A stretch of 30,804 nt of DNA from Firmicutes bacterium CAG:110 (GTDB taxonomy: Bacteria > Bacillota > Clostridia > Oscillospirales > Oscillospiraceae), in NCBI GenBank assembly GCA_000434635.1, contig HF988014.1, forward strand, positions 34,931 to 65,734, written 5' to 3'. A program made the position numbers and the translations under genes. The stretch's first letter is position 1, and every line of letters starts with the position of its first letter. Below, piece after piece: positions 1 through 14,319 of this stretch. The notes beneath the pieces are model-generated. The model was not told the origin of the DNA and did no database searches. It worked only from the letters and a program-made list of their open reading frames with translations.

Positions 1-35
1 GTCACGCCTTTTCAAGTTCATTGTCTAACGGGAAA

Positions 36-1238
36 TTACTCGTCGATCTCGGTAACGACACCGGAACCAACGGTACGGCCGCCTTCACGGATAGCGAAAC
101 GCAGGCCCTTCTCGATAGCGATGGGGGTGATCAGCTCAACGCTCATAACAACGTTGTCGCCGGGCATGCACATCTCAACGCCTTCGGGCAAGGAGATGAT
201 GCCGGTAACGTCGGTGGTACGGAAGTAGAACTGAGGACGATAGTTGTTGAAGAAGGGAGTATGACGGCCGCCTTCTTCCTTGGACAGGACGTAAACCTGA
301 CCCTTGAACTTGGTGTGAGGATGGATGGAGCCGGGCTTGCACAGAACCTGGCCTCTTTCGATGTTCTTCTTGTCGATACCACGCAGCAGAGCGCCGATGT
401 TGTCGCCGGCTTCAGCGTAGTCCAGCAGCTTGTGGAACATCTCGATGTCGGTAACGACGGTAGCCAGCTTGTCCTCGCGCAGGCCGACGATCTCGACAGG
501 CTCGTTCTTCTTGACAACGCCACGCTCCACACGACCGGTAGCAACGGTGCCACGGCCGGAGATGGTGAAGACGTCCTCAACGGGCATCAGGAAGGGCAGG
601 TTGTCGTTACGCTCGGGAGTGGGGATATACTCGTCAACAGCGTCCATCAGCTCCTTGATGCAGGCATACTCGGGAGCGTCGGGATCCTTGGACTCGGAAA
701 CGAGAGCGTTCAGAGCGGAACCCTTGATGATGGGGGTGTCGTCGCCGGGGAAGCCATACTCGTTCAGGGTCTCGCGGACTTCCATCTCGACCAGCTCCAG
801 CAGCTCCTCGTCGTCAACCTGATCGCACTTGTTCAGGAACACAACGATATAGCGAACGCCGACCTGACGGGCCAGCAGCAGGTGCTCACGGGTCTGAGCC
901 ATGGGGCCGTCGGTAGCAGCGATAACCAGAATAGCGCCGTCCATCTGAGCAGCACCGGTGATCATGTTCTTGATATAGTCAGCGTGACCCGGGCAGTCAA
1001 CGTGAGCGTAGTGACGCTTGTCGGTCTCGTACTCAACGTGAGCGGTGTTGATCGTGATACCACGAGCCTTCTCCTCGGGAGCCTTGTCGATGGAAGCGTA
1101 GTCCTCGAACTGAGCCTGACCCTTCATAGCCAGATACTTGGTGATAGCGGCGGTCAGAGTGGTCTTGCCGTGGTCAACATGGCCGATAGTGCCGATGTTA
1201 ACATGGGGCTTATTTCTTTCAAACTTCTGCTTTGCCAT
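36..1238 (-). CDS. tuf: Elongation factor Tu
   Basis: This 400-residue GTPase carries aminoacyl-tRNA to the ribosomal A site in the cytoplasm. The G1 motif GHVDHGKT is at residues 19-26, followed by DCPGHADY and the guanine-specificity motif NKCD. The C-terminal beta-barrel domains are complete and end VVTEIDE. Length matches the family norm. The start is fixed by an AGGAGG nine bases upstream of ATG. It is the last gene of the str cluster here, 147 bp after fusA, with its own promoter in that gap, so it can be transcribed both with fusA and alone. Only 35 bases lie beyond the stop, so its terminator is not visible. Codon use is strongly biased, as expected for a highly expressed gene. Identity is essentially certain. 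Confidence 0.99.
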   Translation of the reverse strand: MAKQKFERNKPHVNIGTIGHVDHGKTTLTAAITKYLAMKGQAQFEDYASIDKAPEEKARGITINTAHVEYETDKRHYAHVDCPGHADYIKNMITGAAQMDGAILVIAATDGPMAQTREHLLLARQVGVRYIVVFLNKCDQVDDEELLELVEMEVRETLNEYGFPGDDTPIIKGSALNALVSESKDPDAPEYACIKELMDAVDEYIPTPERNDNLPFLMPVEDVFTISGRGTVATGRVERGVVKKNEPVEIVGLREDKLATVVTDIEMFHKLLDYAEAGDNIGALLRGIDKKNIERGQVLCKPGSIHPHTKFKGQVYVLSKEEGGRHTPFFNNYRPQFYFRTTDVTGIISLPEGVEMCMPGDNVVMSVELITPIAIEKGLRFAIREGGRTVGSGVVTEIDE

Positions 1239-1317
1239 TTGAAATATTCCTCCTGTTATAATTGTTGATTGAATTTAATAAACAACTTTAGTCTGGGTGC
1301 TTCCGCACATCGTATAC

Positions 1318-1346
1318 ATCATACAACACTTTGCGGGGAAACACAA
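1318..1346 (-). promoter_or_regulatory. Promoter inside the fusA-tuf gap
   Basis: On the minus strand TTGTGT (1346-1341) and TATGAT (1323-1318) are separated by 17 bp, a good sigma-A pair. The expected start is near 1311, giving a leader of about 70 nt before tuf. Just after the fusA stop is a small hairpin (ATTTCC-AAA-GGAAAT) that may partly end fusA transcripts. Read by eye; not tested. Confidence 0.6.
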
Positions 1347-1385
1347 GAAAAATTTTTGAAAATTTACGTCAATTTCCTTTGGAAA

Positions 1386-3464
1386 TCAGTCCTTGCCCCG
1401 GGACTTGACAATTTCCTCGGTCTTGGACTTGGGCAGCTCGGCGTTGTGGCTGGGCTCCATGGAGTAGTTGCCGCGTCCCTGCGTCTTGCTGCGCAGGTCG
1501 GTAGCGTAGCCGAACATCTCCGCCAGAGGCACGTTGGCGTCGATCTGGACAGAACCGGTACGGGTGATCTGACCCAGAATGTTGCCGCGGCGGGCGGTGA
1601 TGTCGCCGATAACGGTACCCATATATTCGTCGGGCACATTGACGGAAACCTTCATGATGGGCTCCAGAATGACGGGGTCCGCCTTCTTGCAGGCTTCCTT
1701 GAACGCCATGGAACCGGCGATCTTAAAGGCCATTTCGGAGGAGTCGACCTCGTGGTAAGAGCCATCGTACAGGGTGACCTTCACGTCCACAACGGGGTAG
1801 CCGGCCAGAACACCAGCCTCCATCGCGCCCTGAATACCGGCGTCGACGGCGGGGATATACTCCTTGGGGATGGCGCCGCCAACAACGGCGTTGATGAACT
1901 CGTAACCCTTGCCGGGCTCGTTGGGCTCCACATGGATCTTGACGTGACCGTACTGGCCTTTACCGCCGGACTGACGGGCGTACTTGGTCTCCTGATCCAC
2001 AGCCTTGCGGATGGTCTCCTTGTAGGAAACCTGAGGAGCACCCACGTTGGCCTCGACCTTGAACTCCCGCAGCAGACGGTCAACAATGATCTCCAGATGC
2101 AGCTCGCCCATGCCGGCGATGATGGTCTGACCGGTTTCCTTGTTGGTGTAGGTGCGGAAGGTGGGGTCTTCTTCAGCCAGCTTACTCAGGGCGATGCCCA
2201 TCTTTTCCTGACCGGCCTTGGTCTTGGGCTCGATAGCGACCTCGATAACAGGCTCGGGGAAGACCATGGACTCCAGAATGATGGGGTGATCCTCGTCGCA
2301 GAGCGTGTCGCCGGTGGTGGTGTTCTTGACGCCGACCACGGCGGCGATGTCGCCGGCGTAGACCTTCTCAATGTCCTCACGGTGGTTGGCGTGCATCTGC
2401 AGGATACGGCCCATACGCTCGTTAACGCCCTTGGTACAGTTCAGCACAGTGGTGCCCTTCTCCAGCGTACCGGAGTACACGCGGAAGTAGCACAGCTTGC
2501 CCACGTAGGGGTCGGTAGCGATCTTGAAGGCCAGAGCGGAGAAGGGTGCATCGTCGGAAGCGGGACGGAAATCCTCTTCCTCGGTCTCGGGGTTGATGCC
2601 CCGGATGCCCTTCTTGTCCAGGGGGCTGGGCATATAGTCCACGACTGCGTCCAGCAGCTCCTGAACGCCCTTGTTCTTGTAGGACGTACCGCAGACGATA
2701 GGCACCATCTCGTTGTCGATGGTGGCTTTGCGGATGACGGCCTTGATCTTCTCGACGGGGATTTCCTCGCCTTCCAGATACATCATGGCCAGGTCGTCGT
2801 CCAGCGCGGTGACCGCATCCATCAGCTTCTCGTGGTACTCCTCGCAGATATCCACCATGTCTTCAGGGATATCCTCGACGCGGACGTCCTTGCCCAGCTC
2901 ATCGTAGAAGACGTTGGCCTTCATGGTGAGCAGATCTACGTTGCCCTTGAAGAAGGTCTCGCTGCCGATGGGCAGCTGGATGGGCACGGCGTTGCACTTC
3001 AGGCGCTCGTGAATCATGTCCAGAACGCGGAAGAAGTCGGCGCCCATGATATCCATCTTGTTGACGTAGATCATGCGGGGAACCTTGTACTCGTCAGCCT
3101 GACGCCAAACGGTCTCGGTCTGGGGTTCCACACCGCCCTTGGCGCACAGAACGGTCACGGCGCCGTCCAGAACACGCAGGGAACGCTCCACCTCAACGGT
3201 GAAGTCCACGTGGCCCGGGGTGTCGATGATGTTCAGCCGGCAGCCCTTCCAGAAGCAGGTCGTTGCAGCGGAAGTGATGGTGATGCCGCGCTCCTGCTCC
3301 TGTGCCATCCAGTCCATGGTGGCGGAGCCGTCGTGGGTCTCACCGATCTTGTAGTTCTTACCGGTGTAGAACAGGATACGCTCGGTGGTGGTGGTTTTGC
3401 CGGCATCGATGTGTGCCATGATGCCGAAGTTTCTTGTATTCTCCAGAGAATACTGTCTAGGCAT
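1386..3464 (-). CDS. fusA: Elongation factor G
   Basis: This 692-residue translocation GTPase has the G1 motif AHIDAGKTTTTERI at about residues 17-30, then DTPGHVDF and NKMD. The EF-G domain II-V sequence follows, including the domain IV region with GGKGQYGHV, and the protein ends with a basic KSRGKD tail. Length is typical of bacterial EF-G. The ATG follows AAAGGAG with good spacing. It starts 15 bp after the rpsG stop and is clearly in the same operon (L7Ae-type gene, rpsL, rpsG, fusA). No extra tetracycline-protection features are seen, so this is housekeeping EF-G, not a TetM-type protein. Confidence 0.98.
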   Translation of the reverse strand: MPRQYSLENTRNFGIMAHIDAGKTTTTERILFYTGKNYKIGETHDGSATMDWMAQEQERGITITSAATTCFWKGCRLNIIDTPGHVDFTVEVERSLRVLDGAVTVLCAKGGVEPQTETVWRQADEYKVPRMIYVNKMDIMGADFFRVLDMIHERLKCNAVPIQLPIGSETFFKGNVDLLTMKANVFYDELGKDVRVEDIPEDMVDICEEYHEKLMDAVTALDDDLAMMYLEGEEIPVEKIKAVIRKATIDNEMVPIVCGTSYKNKGVQELLDAVVDYMPSPLDKKGIRGINPETEEEDFRPASDDAPFSALAFKIATDPYVGKLCYFRVYSGTLEKGTTVLNCTKGVNERMGRILQMHANHREDIEKVYAGDIAAVVGVKNTTTGDTLCDEDHPIILESMVFPEPVIEVAIEPKTKAGQEKMGIALSKLAEEDPTFRTYTNKETGQTIIAGMGELHLEIIVDRLLREFKVEANVGAPQVSYKETIRKAVDQETKYARQSGGKGQYGHVKIHVEPNEPGKGYEFINAVVGGAIPKEYIPAVDAGIQGAMEAGVLAGYPVVDVKVTLYDGSYHEVDSSEMAFKIAGSMAFKEACKKADPVILEPIMKVSVNVPDEYMGTVIGDITARRGNILGQITRTGSVQIDANVPLAEMFGYATDLRSKTQGRGNYSMEPSHNAELPKSKTEEIVKSRGKD

Positions 3465-3479
3465 TGGTTTTCTCCTTTA

Positions 3480-3950
3480 TTACCAGCGGAAATGGGCGAA
3501 GGCCTTGTTGGCTTCAGCCATCTTGTGGACGTCCTCACGCTTCTTAACGGAGGCGCCGGTATTGTTGGCAGCATCCATGATCTCGGCAGCCAGACGCTCC
3601 TTCATGGTGTTCTCGCTGCGGGCGCGGCTGTAGTTGGTGATCCAGCGCAGCCCCAGGGTCTGACGGCGGTCAGGGCGAACTTCGATAGGCACCTGATAGG
3701 TAGCGCCGCCGACACGGCGAGCCTTCAGCTCCACGGCGGGCATAATGTTTTCCATTGCCTGCTGGAACACTTCCAGGCCATTCTTGCCGGTCTTGTTCTC
3801 GACAATTTCAAATGCACCATACACGACCTTCTGGGCAACACCCTTCTTGCCGTCCAGCATGATGCTGTTGATGAGCTTGGTAACCAGAACGGAATTGTAA
3901 TTGGGATCCGGAAGGACCTCTCTCTTGGGAACATTACCTCTTCTGGGCAC
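3480..3950 (-). CDS. rpsG: 30S ribosomal protein S7
   Basis: S7 nucleates assembly of the 30S head and contacts the E-site tRNA. The sequence PRRGNVPKREVLPDPNYNS at the N-terminus and the KMAEANKAFAHFRW ending are typical. I chose the GTG at 3950, which gives the family-standard 156 residues. An in-frame ATG lies 18 bases upstream at 3968, but it reads into AAGGAGGG, which is the ribosome binding site of the GTG. Using that ATG would add an unconserved MKEGSK and leave the gene without a Shine-Dalgarno. The gene lies 15 bp upstream of fusA and 158 bp after rpsL. Confidence 0.96.
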   Translation of the reverse strand: MPRRGNVPKREVLPDPNYNSVLVTKLINSIMLDGKKGVAQKVVYGAFEIVENKTGKNGLEVFQQAMENIMPAVELKARRVGGATYQVPIEVRPDRRQTLGLRWITNYSRARSENTMKERLAAEIMDAANNTGASVKKREDVHKMAEANKAFAHFRW

Positions 3951-3957
3951 TTTGCTT

Positions 3958-3965
3958 CCCTCCTT
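3958..3965 (-). promoter_or_regulatory. Ribosome binding site deciding the rpsG start
   Basis: AAGGAGGG lies seven bases upstream of the GTG at 3950. It overlaps the in-frame ATG at 3968-3966 closely enough that an automatic longest-ORF call would place the start codon next to the Shine-Dalgarno itself. Confidence 0.85.
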
Positions 3966-3968
3966 CAT

Positions 3969-4108
3969 AATATAATGATTTCATCGGTACTCGAAAGTGT
4001 GACTTTCGTTGTGCCTGGCCAGAGGTTTCATCTATATAAAACCTTCTTGGCAAGGCGAAGCCTTGCGAACGGGCTTGGAAAAGTCAGATTGGTTCGGCGG
4101 AAAGAAAA
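3969..4108 (-). repeat. Hairpin-rich rpsL-rpsG intercistronic region
   Basis: The gap holds three short inverted repeats. On the minus strand they read GCAAGGC-TTC-GCCTTGC, AGGTTT-(10 nt)-AAACCT and CGAAAGT-CAC-ACTTTCG. No clear promoter was seen. In Escherichia coli, S7 represses its own synthesis by binding the rpsL-rpsG intercistronic mRNA. Whether these hairpins have such a role here is inference; they also resemble the other intergenic hairpins in this window. Confidence 0.6.
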
Positions 4109-4534
4109 TTACTTCTTCTTACCGGCCTTGGGGCGCTTCGCGCCGTACTTGGAGCGGGACTGCATCCGGTTCTGCACGCCCTGGGTATCCAGAGTGCCGC
4201 GGATGATGTGGTAACGAACGCCGGGCAGGTCCTTGACACGGCCGCCGCGGATCAGCACCACGGAGTGCTCCTGCAGGTTATGGCCGACACCGGGAATGTA
4301 AGCGGAAACTTCCATACCGTTGGTCAGACGCACACGGGCGATCTTACGCAGAGCGGAGTTCGGCTTCTTGGGGGTGGTGGTACGAACAGCAGTGCACACG
4401 CCGCGCTTCTGGGGGGAAGGCAGATTCGTCGCCTTGTTCTCCAGAGTGTTCAGACCTCTCTGCAGAGCAGGAGCGGTGGACTTGTAGGTAGCCTGCTGAC
4501 GGCCATTTCTTACGAGCTGATTAAAAGTAGGCAT
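4109..4534 (-). CDS. rpsL: 30S ribosomal protein S12
   Basis: S12 sits at the decoding centre and controls accuracy. The 141-residue protein starts MPTFNQLVRNGR and contains the diagnostic TTTPKKPNSALRK loop and the GHNLQEHSVVLIRGGRVKDLPG segment. The lysines whose substitution gives streptomycin resistance (in PKKPN and GRVKD) are wild type, so target-based resistance is not predicted. The lysine-rich C-terminal tail is normal. The ATG follows AAAGGAG eight bases upstream. It is the second gene of the str operon, 77 bp after the L7Ae-type gene. Confidence 0.98.
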   Translation of the reverse strand: MPTFNQLVRNGRQQATYKSTAPALQRGLNTLENKATNLPSPQKRGVCTAVRTTTPKKPNSALRKIARVRLTNGMEVSAYIPGVGHNLQEHSVVLIRGGRVKDLPGVRYHIIRGTLDTQGVQNRMQSRSKYGAKRPKAGKKK

Positions 4535-4551
4535 CTATTTTCTCCTTTCTT

Positions 4552-4605
4552 TTGTTCTCGCCATTTTGGCGGGTCTTATATTCTACGGACGGTCGTCCGA
4601 TAGAA
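4552..4605 (-). repeat. Two small hairpins between the L7Ae-type gene and rpsL
   Basis: On the minus strand CGGAC-GACC-GTCCG and CGCCA-AAA-TGGCG lie just upstream of the rpsL ribosome binding site. No T-run follows them, so they are not obvious terminators. They may affect mRNA stability or rpsL translation; function unknown. Confidence 0.5.
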
Positions 4606-4611
4606 CCAGAA

Positions 4612-4893
4612 TCAATCCACGACGGCGGCAGCCGCCGCGCCCACCTCGATACCGCAGGCACGGCCAAGCACGGCCATACTGGGAACCCAGGCAGTCTGGA
4701 CTTCCTTCGACCGGCACAGCAGCACGATGGGCTCTATGACGGCAGGATCGGCATTTTCAGCCAGAAAAACATACCTGGCGCGGCCTGCCTCCACAGCTTT
4801 TTTTAGCTGCTTTGCGCCGACCACCGTCTTAACGCCGGTAAGGTCTGGCACATTGCCGCACTCGGGTATTCTACTTTCCTTTTTTGTATCCAT
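4612..4893 (-). CDS. L7Ae-family (YbxF/L7Ae-like) ribosomal RNA-binding protein
   Basis: A 93-residue protein of the L7Ae/L30e/Gadd45 fold, which binds kink-turn RNA. Diagnostic segments are VVGAKQLKKAVEAG near residue 23, ENADPAVI in the middle and the C-terminal GRACGIEVGAAAAAVVD. A gene of this type commonly precedes rpsL in Firmicutes (YbxF in Bacillus), which matches this position. The start is uncertain. The ATG at 4893 has no Shine-Dalgarno and lies only 10 nt after a consensus -10 box. The next in-frame candidate, GTG at 4851, would fit family length but also lacks a clear Shine-Dalgarno. It is first in the operon with rpsL, rpsG and fusA. Confidence 0.88.
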   Translation of the reverse strand: MDTKKESRIPECGNVPDLTGVKTVVGAKQLKKAVEAGRARYVFLAENADPAVIEPIVLLCRSKEVQTAWVPSMAVLGRACGIEVGAAAAAVVD

Positions 4894-4903
4894 ACAAGAT
4901 GAT

Positions 4904-4931
4904 ATTATACGCATTTTTTCAGGATTGTCAA
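4904..4931 (-). promoter_or_regulatory. Perfect sigma-A promoter of the str operon
   Basis: Minus strand TTGACA (4931-4926) and TATAAT (4909-4904), both full consensus, are 16 bp apart. The predicted start is around 4900-4895, which leaves 2 to 7 nt before the ATG at 4893, so the first message would be nearly leaderless. Confidence 0.85.
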
Positions 4932-4973
4932 CAAATTTTCCAGATTTTTTTCGTTGTCCCTTTTCTGCAAATT

Positions 4974-5013
4974 GGTGAATCCGCTCATTTTATCGTAATT
5001 TGCGGTTCACCGC
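4974..5013 (+). promoter_or_regulatory. Inverted repeats next to the ribbon-helix-helix gene promoter
   Basis: GGTGAATCCGC (4974-4984) can pair with GCGGTTCACC (5002-5011) with one bulged base. GCGGT-TC-ACCGC (5002-5013) is itself a perfect dyad abutting the -35 box at 5014. Ribbon-helix-helix proteins commonly bind such repeats at their own promoters, so this is a candidate operator. Inference only. Confidence 0.4.
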
Positions 5014-5042
5014 TTGCAATTCCCCCACCGTCTTATTACAAT
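5014..5042 (+). promoter_or_regulatory. Promoter of the ribbon-helix-helix gene
   Basis: TTGCAA (5014-5019) and TACAAT (5037-5042) are spaced by 17 bp. The predicted start near 5049 leaves a 25-nt leader to the ATG at 5074. Confidence 0.65.
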
Positions 5043-5073
5043 TGCGTCAAAACTATGTCAGAGGTGAGCCAAT

Positions 5074-5259
5074 ATGAAAGATGATTTCCCCAGGTATACG
5101 CTGCGTATTCCCCAGATTCTGCTGGACAAGATTGGATATATTGCCGAATACGAGGGTCGAACCAAAAATAAGGAAATTGAACAGCTGATAAAGAAGCGCA
5201 TTGCGGAATTTGAAGCCGAACACGGCGTCATAGACGAAGACGCCCCCGCATCCGACTGA
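5074..5259 (+). CDS. Arc-type ribbon-helix-helix DNA-binding protein
   Basis: This 61-residue protein reads as a single ribbon-helix-helix domain. A short strand RYTLRI (residues 8-13) would contact DNA as a dimer. It is followed by helix A (about 14-27), the turn at EGRTKNKE and helix B (about 31-49). The tail is acidic. AGAGGTGA precedes the ATG with good spacing. It is the only plus-strand gene among the minus-strand rpoBC and str genes: divergent from the str operon and convergent with rpoC. A role in regulating itself or the divergent ribosomal promoter is possible but unproven. No toxin partner gene lies beside it, so an antitoxin role is not supported. Confidence 0.85.
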   Translation: MKDDFPRYTLRIPQILLDKIGYIAEYEGRTKNKEIEQLIKKRIAEFEAEHGVIDEDAPASD

Positions 5260-5292
5260 CGCGAGGGTCATTTTAACGCTCTCAGCATTGCA

Positions 5293-5335
5293 AATCCGGC
5301 CGCCGCCCTTTCGGGCAGCGGCCGGATTGTTTATT
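5293..5335. terminator. Bidirectional terminator between the ribbon-helix-helix gene and rpoC
   Basis: An 11-bp stem AATCCGGCCGC/GCGGCCGGATT, continued by GCCC-TTTC-GGGC after one mismatch, sits between the two convergent genes. A T-rich tail (TTGTTTATTA) follows on the plus side. The minus side has only a weak T-run, so rpoC termination may be less efficient. Confidence 0.75.
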
Positions 5336-5336
5336 A

Positions 5337-9032
<3,696 letters not shown>

Positions 9033-9044
9033 GTTTCAGCCTCC

Positions 9045-12734
<3,690 letters not shown>

Positions 12735-12805
12735 AGCCTTTCTTTCGGATTGTGTTGCTTATTTAATACGCTCGGAGCCGTTGTCAATTTTGCCGAACTT
12801 GGTAC

Positions 12806-12834
12806 TTGACACGGCCCGATTCCTGTGCTAAAAT
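12806..12834 (+). promoter_or_regulatory. Near-consensus plus-strand promoter antisense to the rpoB leader
   Basis: TTGACA (12806-12811) and TAAAAT (12829-12834) with 17-bp spacing. The predicted start is near 12841. It faces the rpoB promoter, and the two transcripts would overlap by about 40 nt. Confidence 0.7.
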
Positions 12835-12840
12835 GTCCAT

Positions 12841-12960
12841 GTTGGGATAGGTTCGCGTAAATGGGCATAGTACCACAGTATGGACTTCCAGTCTACCACA
12901 TTGCCCAACTTTTGTCAATGAATATTTTCCACAATTCCGGGGCTTGCGCCTCGTTTTTTT
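12841..12960 (+). ncRNA. Candidate ~117-nt small RNA or attenuated leader opposite rpoB
   Basis: The segment starts at the predicted start of the promoter at 12806-12834. It ends in a compact intrinsic terminator: CGGGGC (12938-12943), loop TTGC, GCCTCG (12948-12953), then seven T. Near the 5' end GTTGGG (12841-12846) can pair with CCCAAC (12904-12909), giving a closed domain. The RNA contains the complement of the rpoB -35/-10 region and of the first ~40 nt of the rpoB leader. It could be a stand-alone antisense RNA, or the attenuated leader of the XRE gene that begins 116 bp further on. It matches no RNA family I recognise. Confidence 0.5.
12890..12918 (-). promoter_or_regulatory. Promoter of rpoBC
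   Basis: Minus strand TTGACA (12918-12913) and TAGACT (12895-12890) are 17 bp apart. The predicted start is near 12883, giving a leader of about 149 nt. A second TTGACA (12787-12782) lies nearer the gene but has no well-spaced -10. Confidence 0.75.
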
Positions 12961-13075
12961 GCGCCTATTTTGCCGAAAATCCCCTATACCTTCCATAGAA
13001 ATCCCGGACTCTACGCTCCGTGTGTGTACGTTTTCCCTTCCCTCCCGTAAAATGAAGCCCGGAAAGGAGGCTCCC

Positions 13076-13681
13076 ATGAATCAAATTCAGATCGGCAGAT
13101 TCATTGCCGCGTCCAGAAAAGCCCGGAACCTGACCCAGAGGCAGCTGGCAGACAAACTTGGCATCAGCGACAAGACCGTATCCAAATGGGAATGCGGCAA
13201 AGGACTGCCCGAGGTCAGCCTGATGCTCCCCCTGTGCGCTTCTCTGGGCATCACCGTCAACGACCTTCTCTCCGGGGAACGGGTCAGCGGCACCAACTAT
13301 CAGAAGAAGGCGGAGAAAAACATGATGGATTTAATGAAGGAAAACGAAGAAAACAAGCGGTGGATGCTCCTGTCCGTCATCTGCGCCGTCATCACGGTCA
13401 TTGCGGTATGCGCCCTGGTCGTGATCGCGGCCTGTCTGGAAATGCCCGCAGCCGTCCGGGTTGCGCTGCTCCTATTCACCGCCGCGGTCGCGGCCACCGG
13501 TATCGGCGCGGCCGCCGTGCTGGATGTGAAGGCCGGGTATTACCAATGCCCCCACTGCCACGCGGTCTTTGTCCCCACCATGGCGCAGTACGTAAAGGGT
13601 CTGCACACCCTCACCCGCCGCCGTCTGACCTGCCCCGACTGCGGAAGAACCTCCATGTGCCGCCACCGCATTGTCCGGTGA
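13076..13681 (+). CDS. XRE-family helix-turn-helix protein with two membrane segments and a zinc ribbon
   Basis: A 201-residue protein with three parts. Residues 6-60 form a Cro/cI-type HTH containing LTQRQLADKLGISDKTVSKWE. Two hydrophobic segments, about 97-120 and 127-149, look membrane-spanning. The C-terminus has a four-cysteine ribbon, CPHC (158-161) and CPDC (186-189). The ATG was chosen because GGAAAGGAGG lies five bases upstream; the frame is open further upstream without a start signal. The architecture suggests a membrane-anchored regulator; ligand and targets are unknown. It is divergent from rpoB and followed by the DUF1003 gene, which has its own promoter. Translation could depend on readthrough of the terminator at 12938-12960. 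Confidence 0.85.
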   Translation: MNQIQIGRFIAASRKARNLTQRQLADKLGISDKTVSKWECGKGLPEVSLMLPLCASLGITVNDLLSGERVSGTNYQKKAEKNMMDLMKENEENKRWMLLSVICAVITVIAVCALVVIAACLEMPAAVRVALLLFTAAVAATGIGAAAVLDVKAGYYQCPHCHAVFVPTMAQYVKGLHTLTRRRLTCPDCGRTSMCRHRIVR

Positions 13682-13689
13682 GGGCAGTG

Positions 13690-13718
13690 TTGACATTCCC
13701 AGGGATTCCGCCTATAAT
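13690..13718 (+). promoter_or_regulatory. Perfect sigma-A promoter of the DUF1003 gene
   Basis: TTGACA (13690-13695), 17 bp, TATAAT (13713-13718). The predicted start near 13725 leaves a leader of about 32 nt with AGGAAGG before the ATG. Confidence 0.88.
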
Positions 13719-13756
13719 AGATCTTGCGCAGTCGGCGAAAAGGAAGGACATATCCC

Positions 13757-14278
13757 ATGAAAGAAAACAGAAAGCTGCTGAAAGAAGTCCTCAAGGATAT
13801 CCGCCATGACATGTCGGACGAGGAAGTGCTGAATCTGCTGGCGGACAGCAAGATATCCGTCAACCCCTCAGCGGAAAAGTACACCCTCGGCCAGCGGGCA
13901 GCGGACGCCATTGCCAGATTTGCGGGGAGCTGGGCGTTTATTTTTTCCTTTACCGGGCTTCTGGTATTGTGGATGATCGTCAACACCCTGCTGGCGGCCA
14001 AGGCGTTTGACCACTTCCCGTTTATTCTGCTGAACCTGGTGCTGTCCTGCATAGCGGCCATTCAGGCGCCGCTCATCATGATGAGCCAGAACCGGCAGGA
14101 GGAAAAAGACCGCCGCCGCGCGGAAAACGACTACAAGGTCAACCTCAAAACGGAAATCATGATCGAGGACATCTACGACAAGGTCAACGCCATCCTCGCC
14201 AAGCAGTCGGAGCTGGAAAAGCAGCTGCAAAAGCAGGCCGGAGAGAAAAACGAATCCGGCGCTGATATAAATTCCTGA
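13757..14278 (+). CDS. DUF1003 family membrane protein
   Basis: A 173-residue protein. An acidic/basic N-terminal part is followed by two transmembrane segments (about 57-80 and 88-110) and a charged coiled-coil-like C-terminus (about 110-165, rich in E, K, Q). The FAGSWAFIFSF and QAPLIMMSQNRQ segments are typical of DUF1003. Biochemical function of the family is not established. AGGAAGG lies nine bases before the chosen ATG; an upstream in-frame ATG at 13724 coincides with the predicted transcription start and is not credible. It is a single-gene unit with a consensus promoter and a following terminator. Confidence 0.88.
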   Translation: MKENRKLLKEVLKDIRHDMSDEEVLNLLADSKISVNPSAEKYTLGQRAADAIARFAGSWAFIFSFTGLLVLWMIVNTLLAAKAFDHFPFILLNLVLSCIAAIQAPLIMMSQNRQEEKDRRRAENDYKVNLKTEIMIEDIYDKVNAILAKQSELEKQLQKQAGEKNESGADINS

Positions 14279-14319
14279 TCGCGGTATCGAACCTCCGCCC
14301 CTTTACCCTGATTCAAAAC

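Noticed and set aside
21..1268. A 415-codon plus-strand ORF over tuf
   Set aside because: Codon-aligned antisense shadow of EF-Tu.
1386..3464. fusA as a tetracycline ribosomal protection gene
   Set aside because: The sequence is standard EF-G in the str operon, with EF-G specific stretches throughout.
1269..4214. A 981-codon plus-strand ORF over fusA and rpsG
   Set aside because: Codon-aligned antisense shadow of two certain genes; no ribosome binding site or recognisable domain.
5074..5259. Ribbon-helix-helix protein as the antitoxin of a toxin-antitoxin pair
   Set aside because: No toxin-like gene is adjacent; neighbours are rpoC and a ribosomal protein gene.
12759..12787. A second rpoB promoter using TTGACA at 12787-12782
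   Set aside because: The only AT-rich candidates for a -10 give spacings of 13 to 16 bp with poor matches; the promoter at 12918-12890 is much better.
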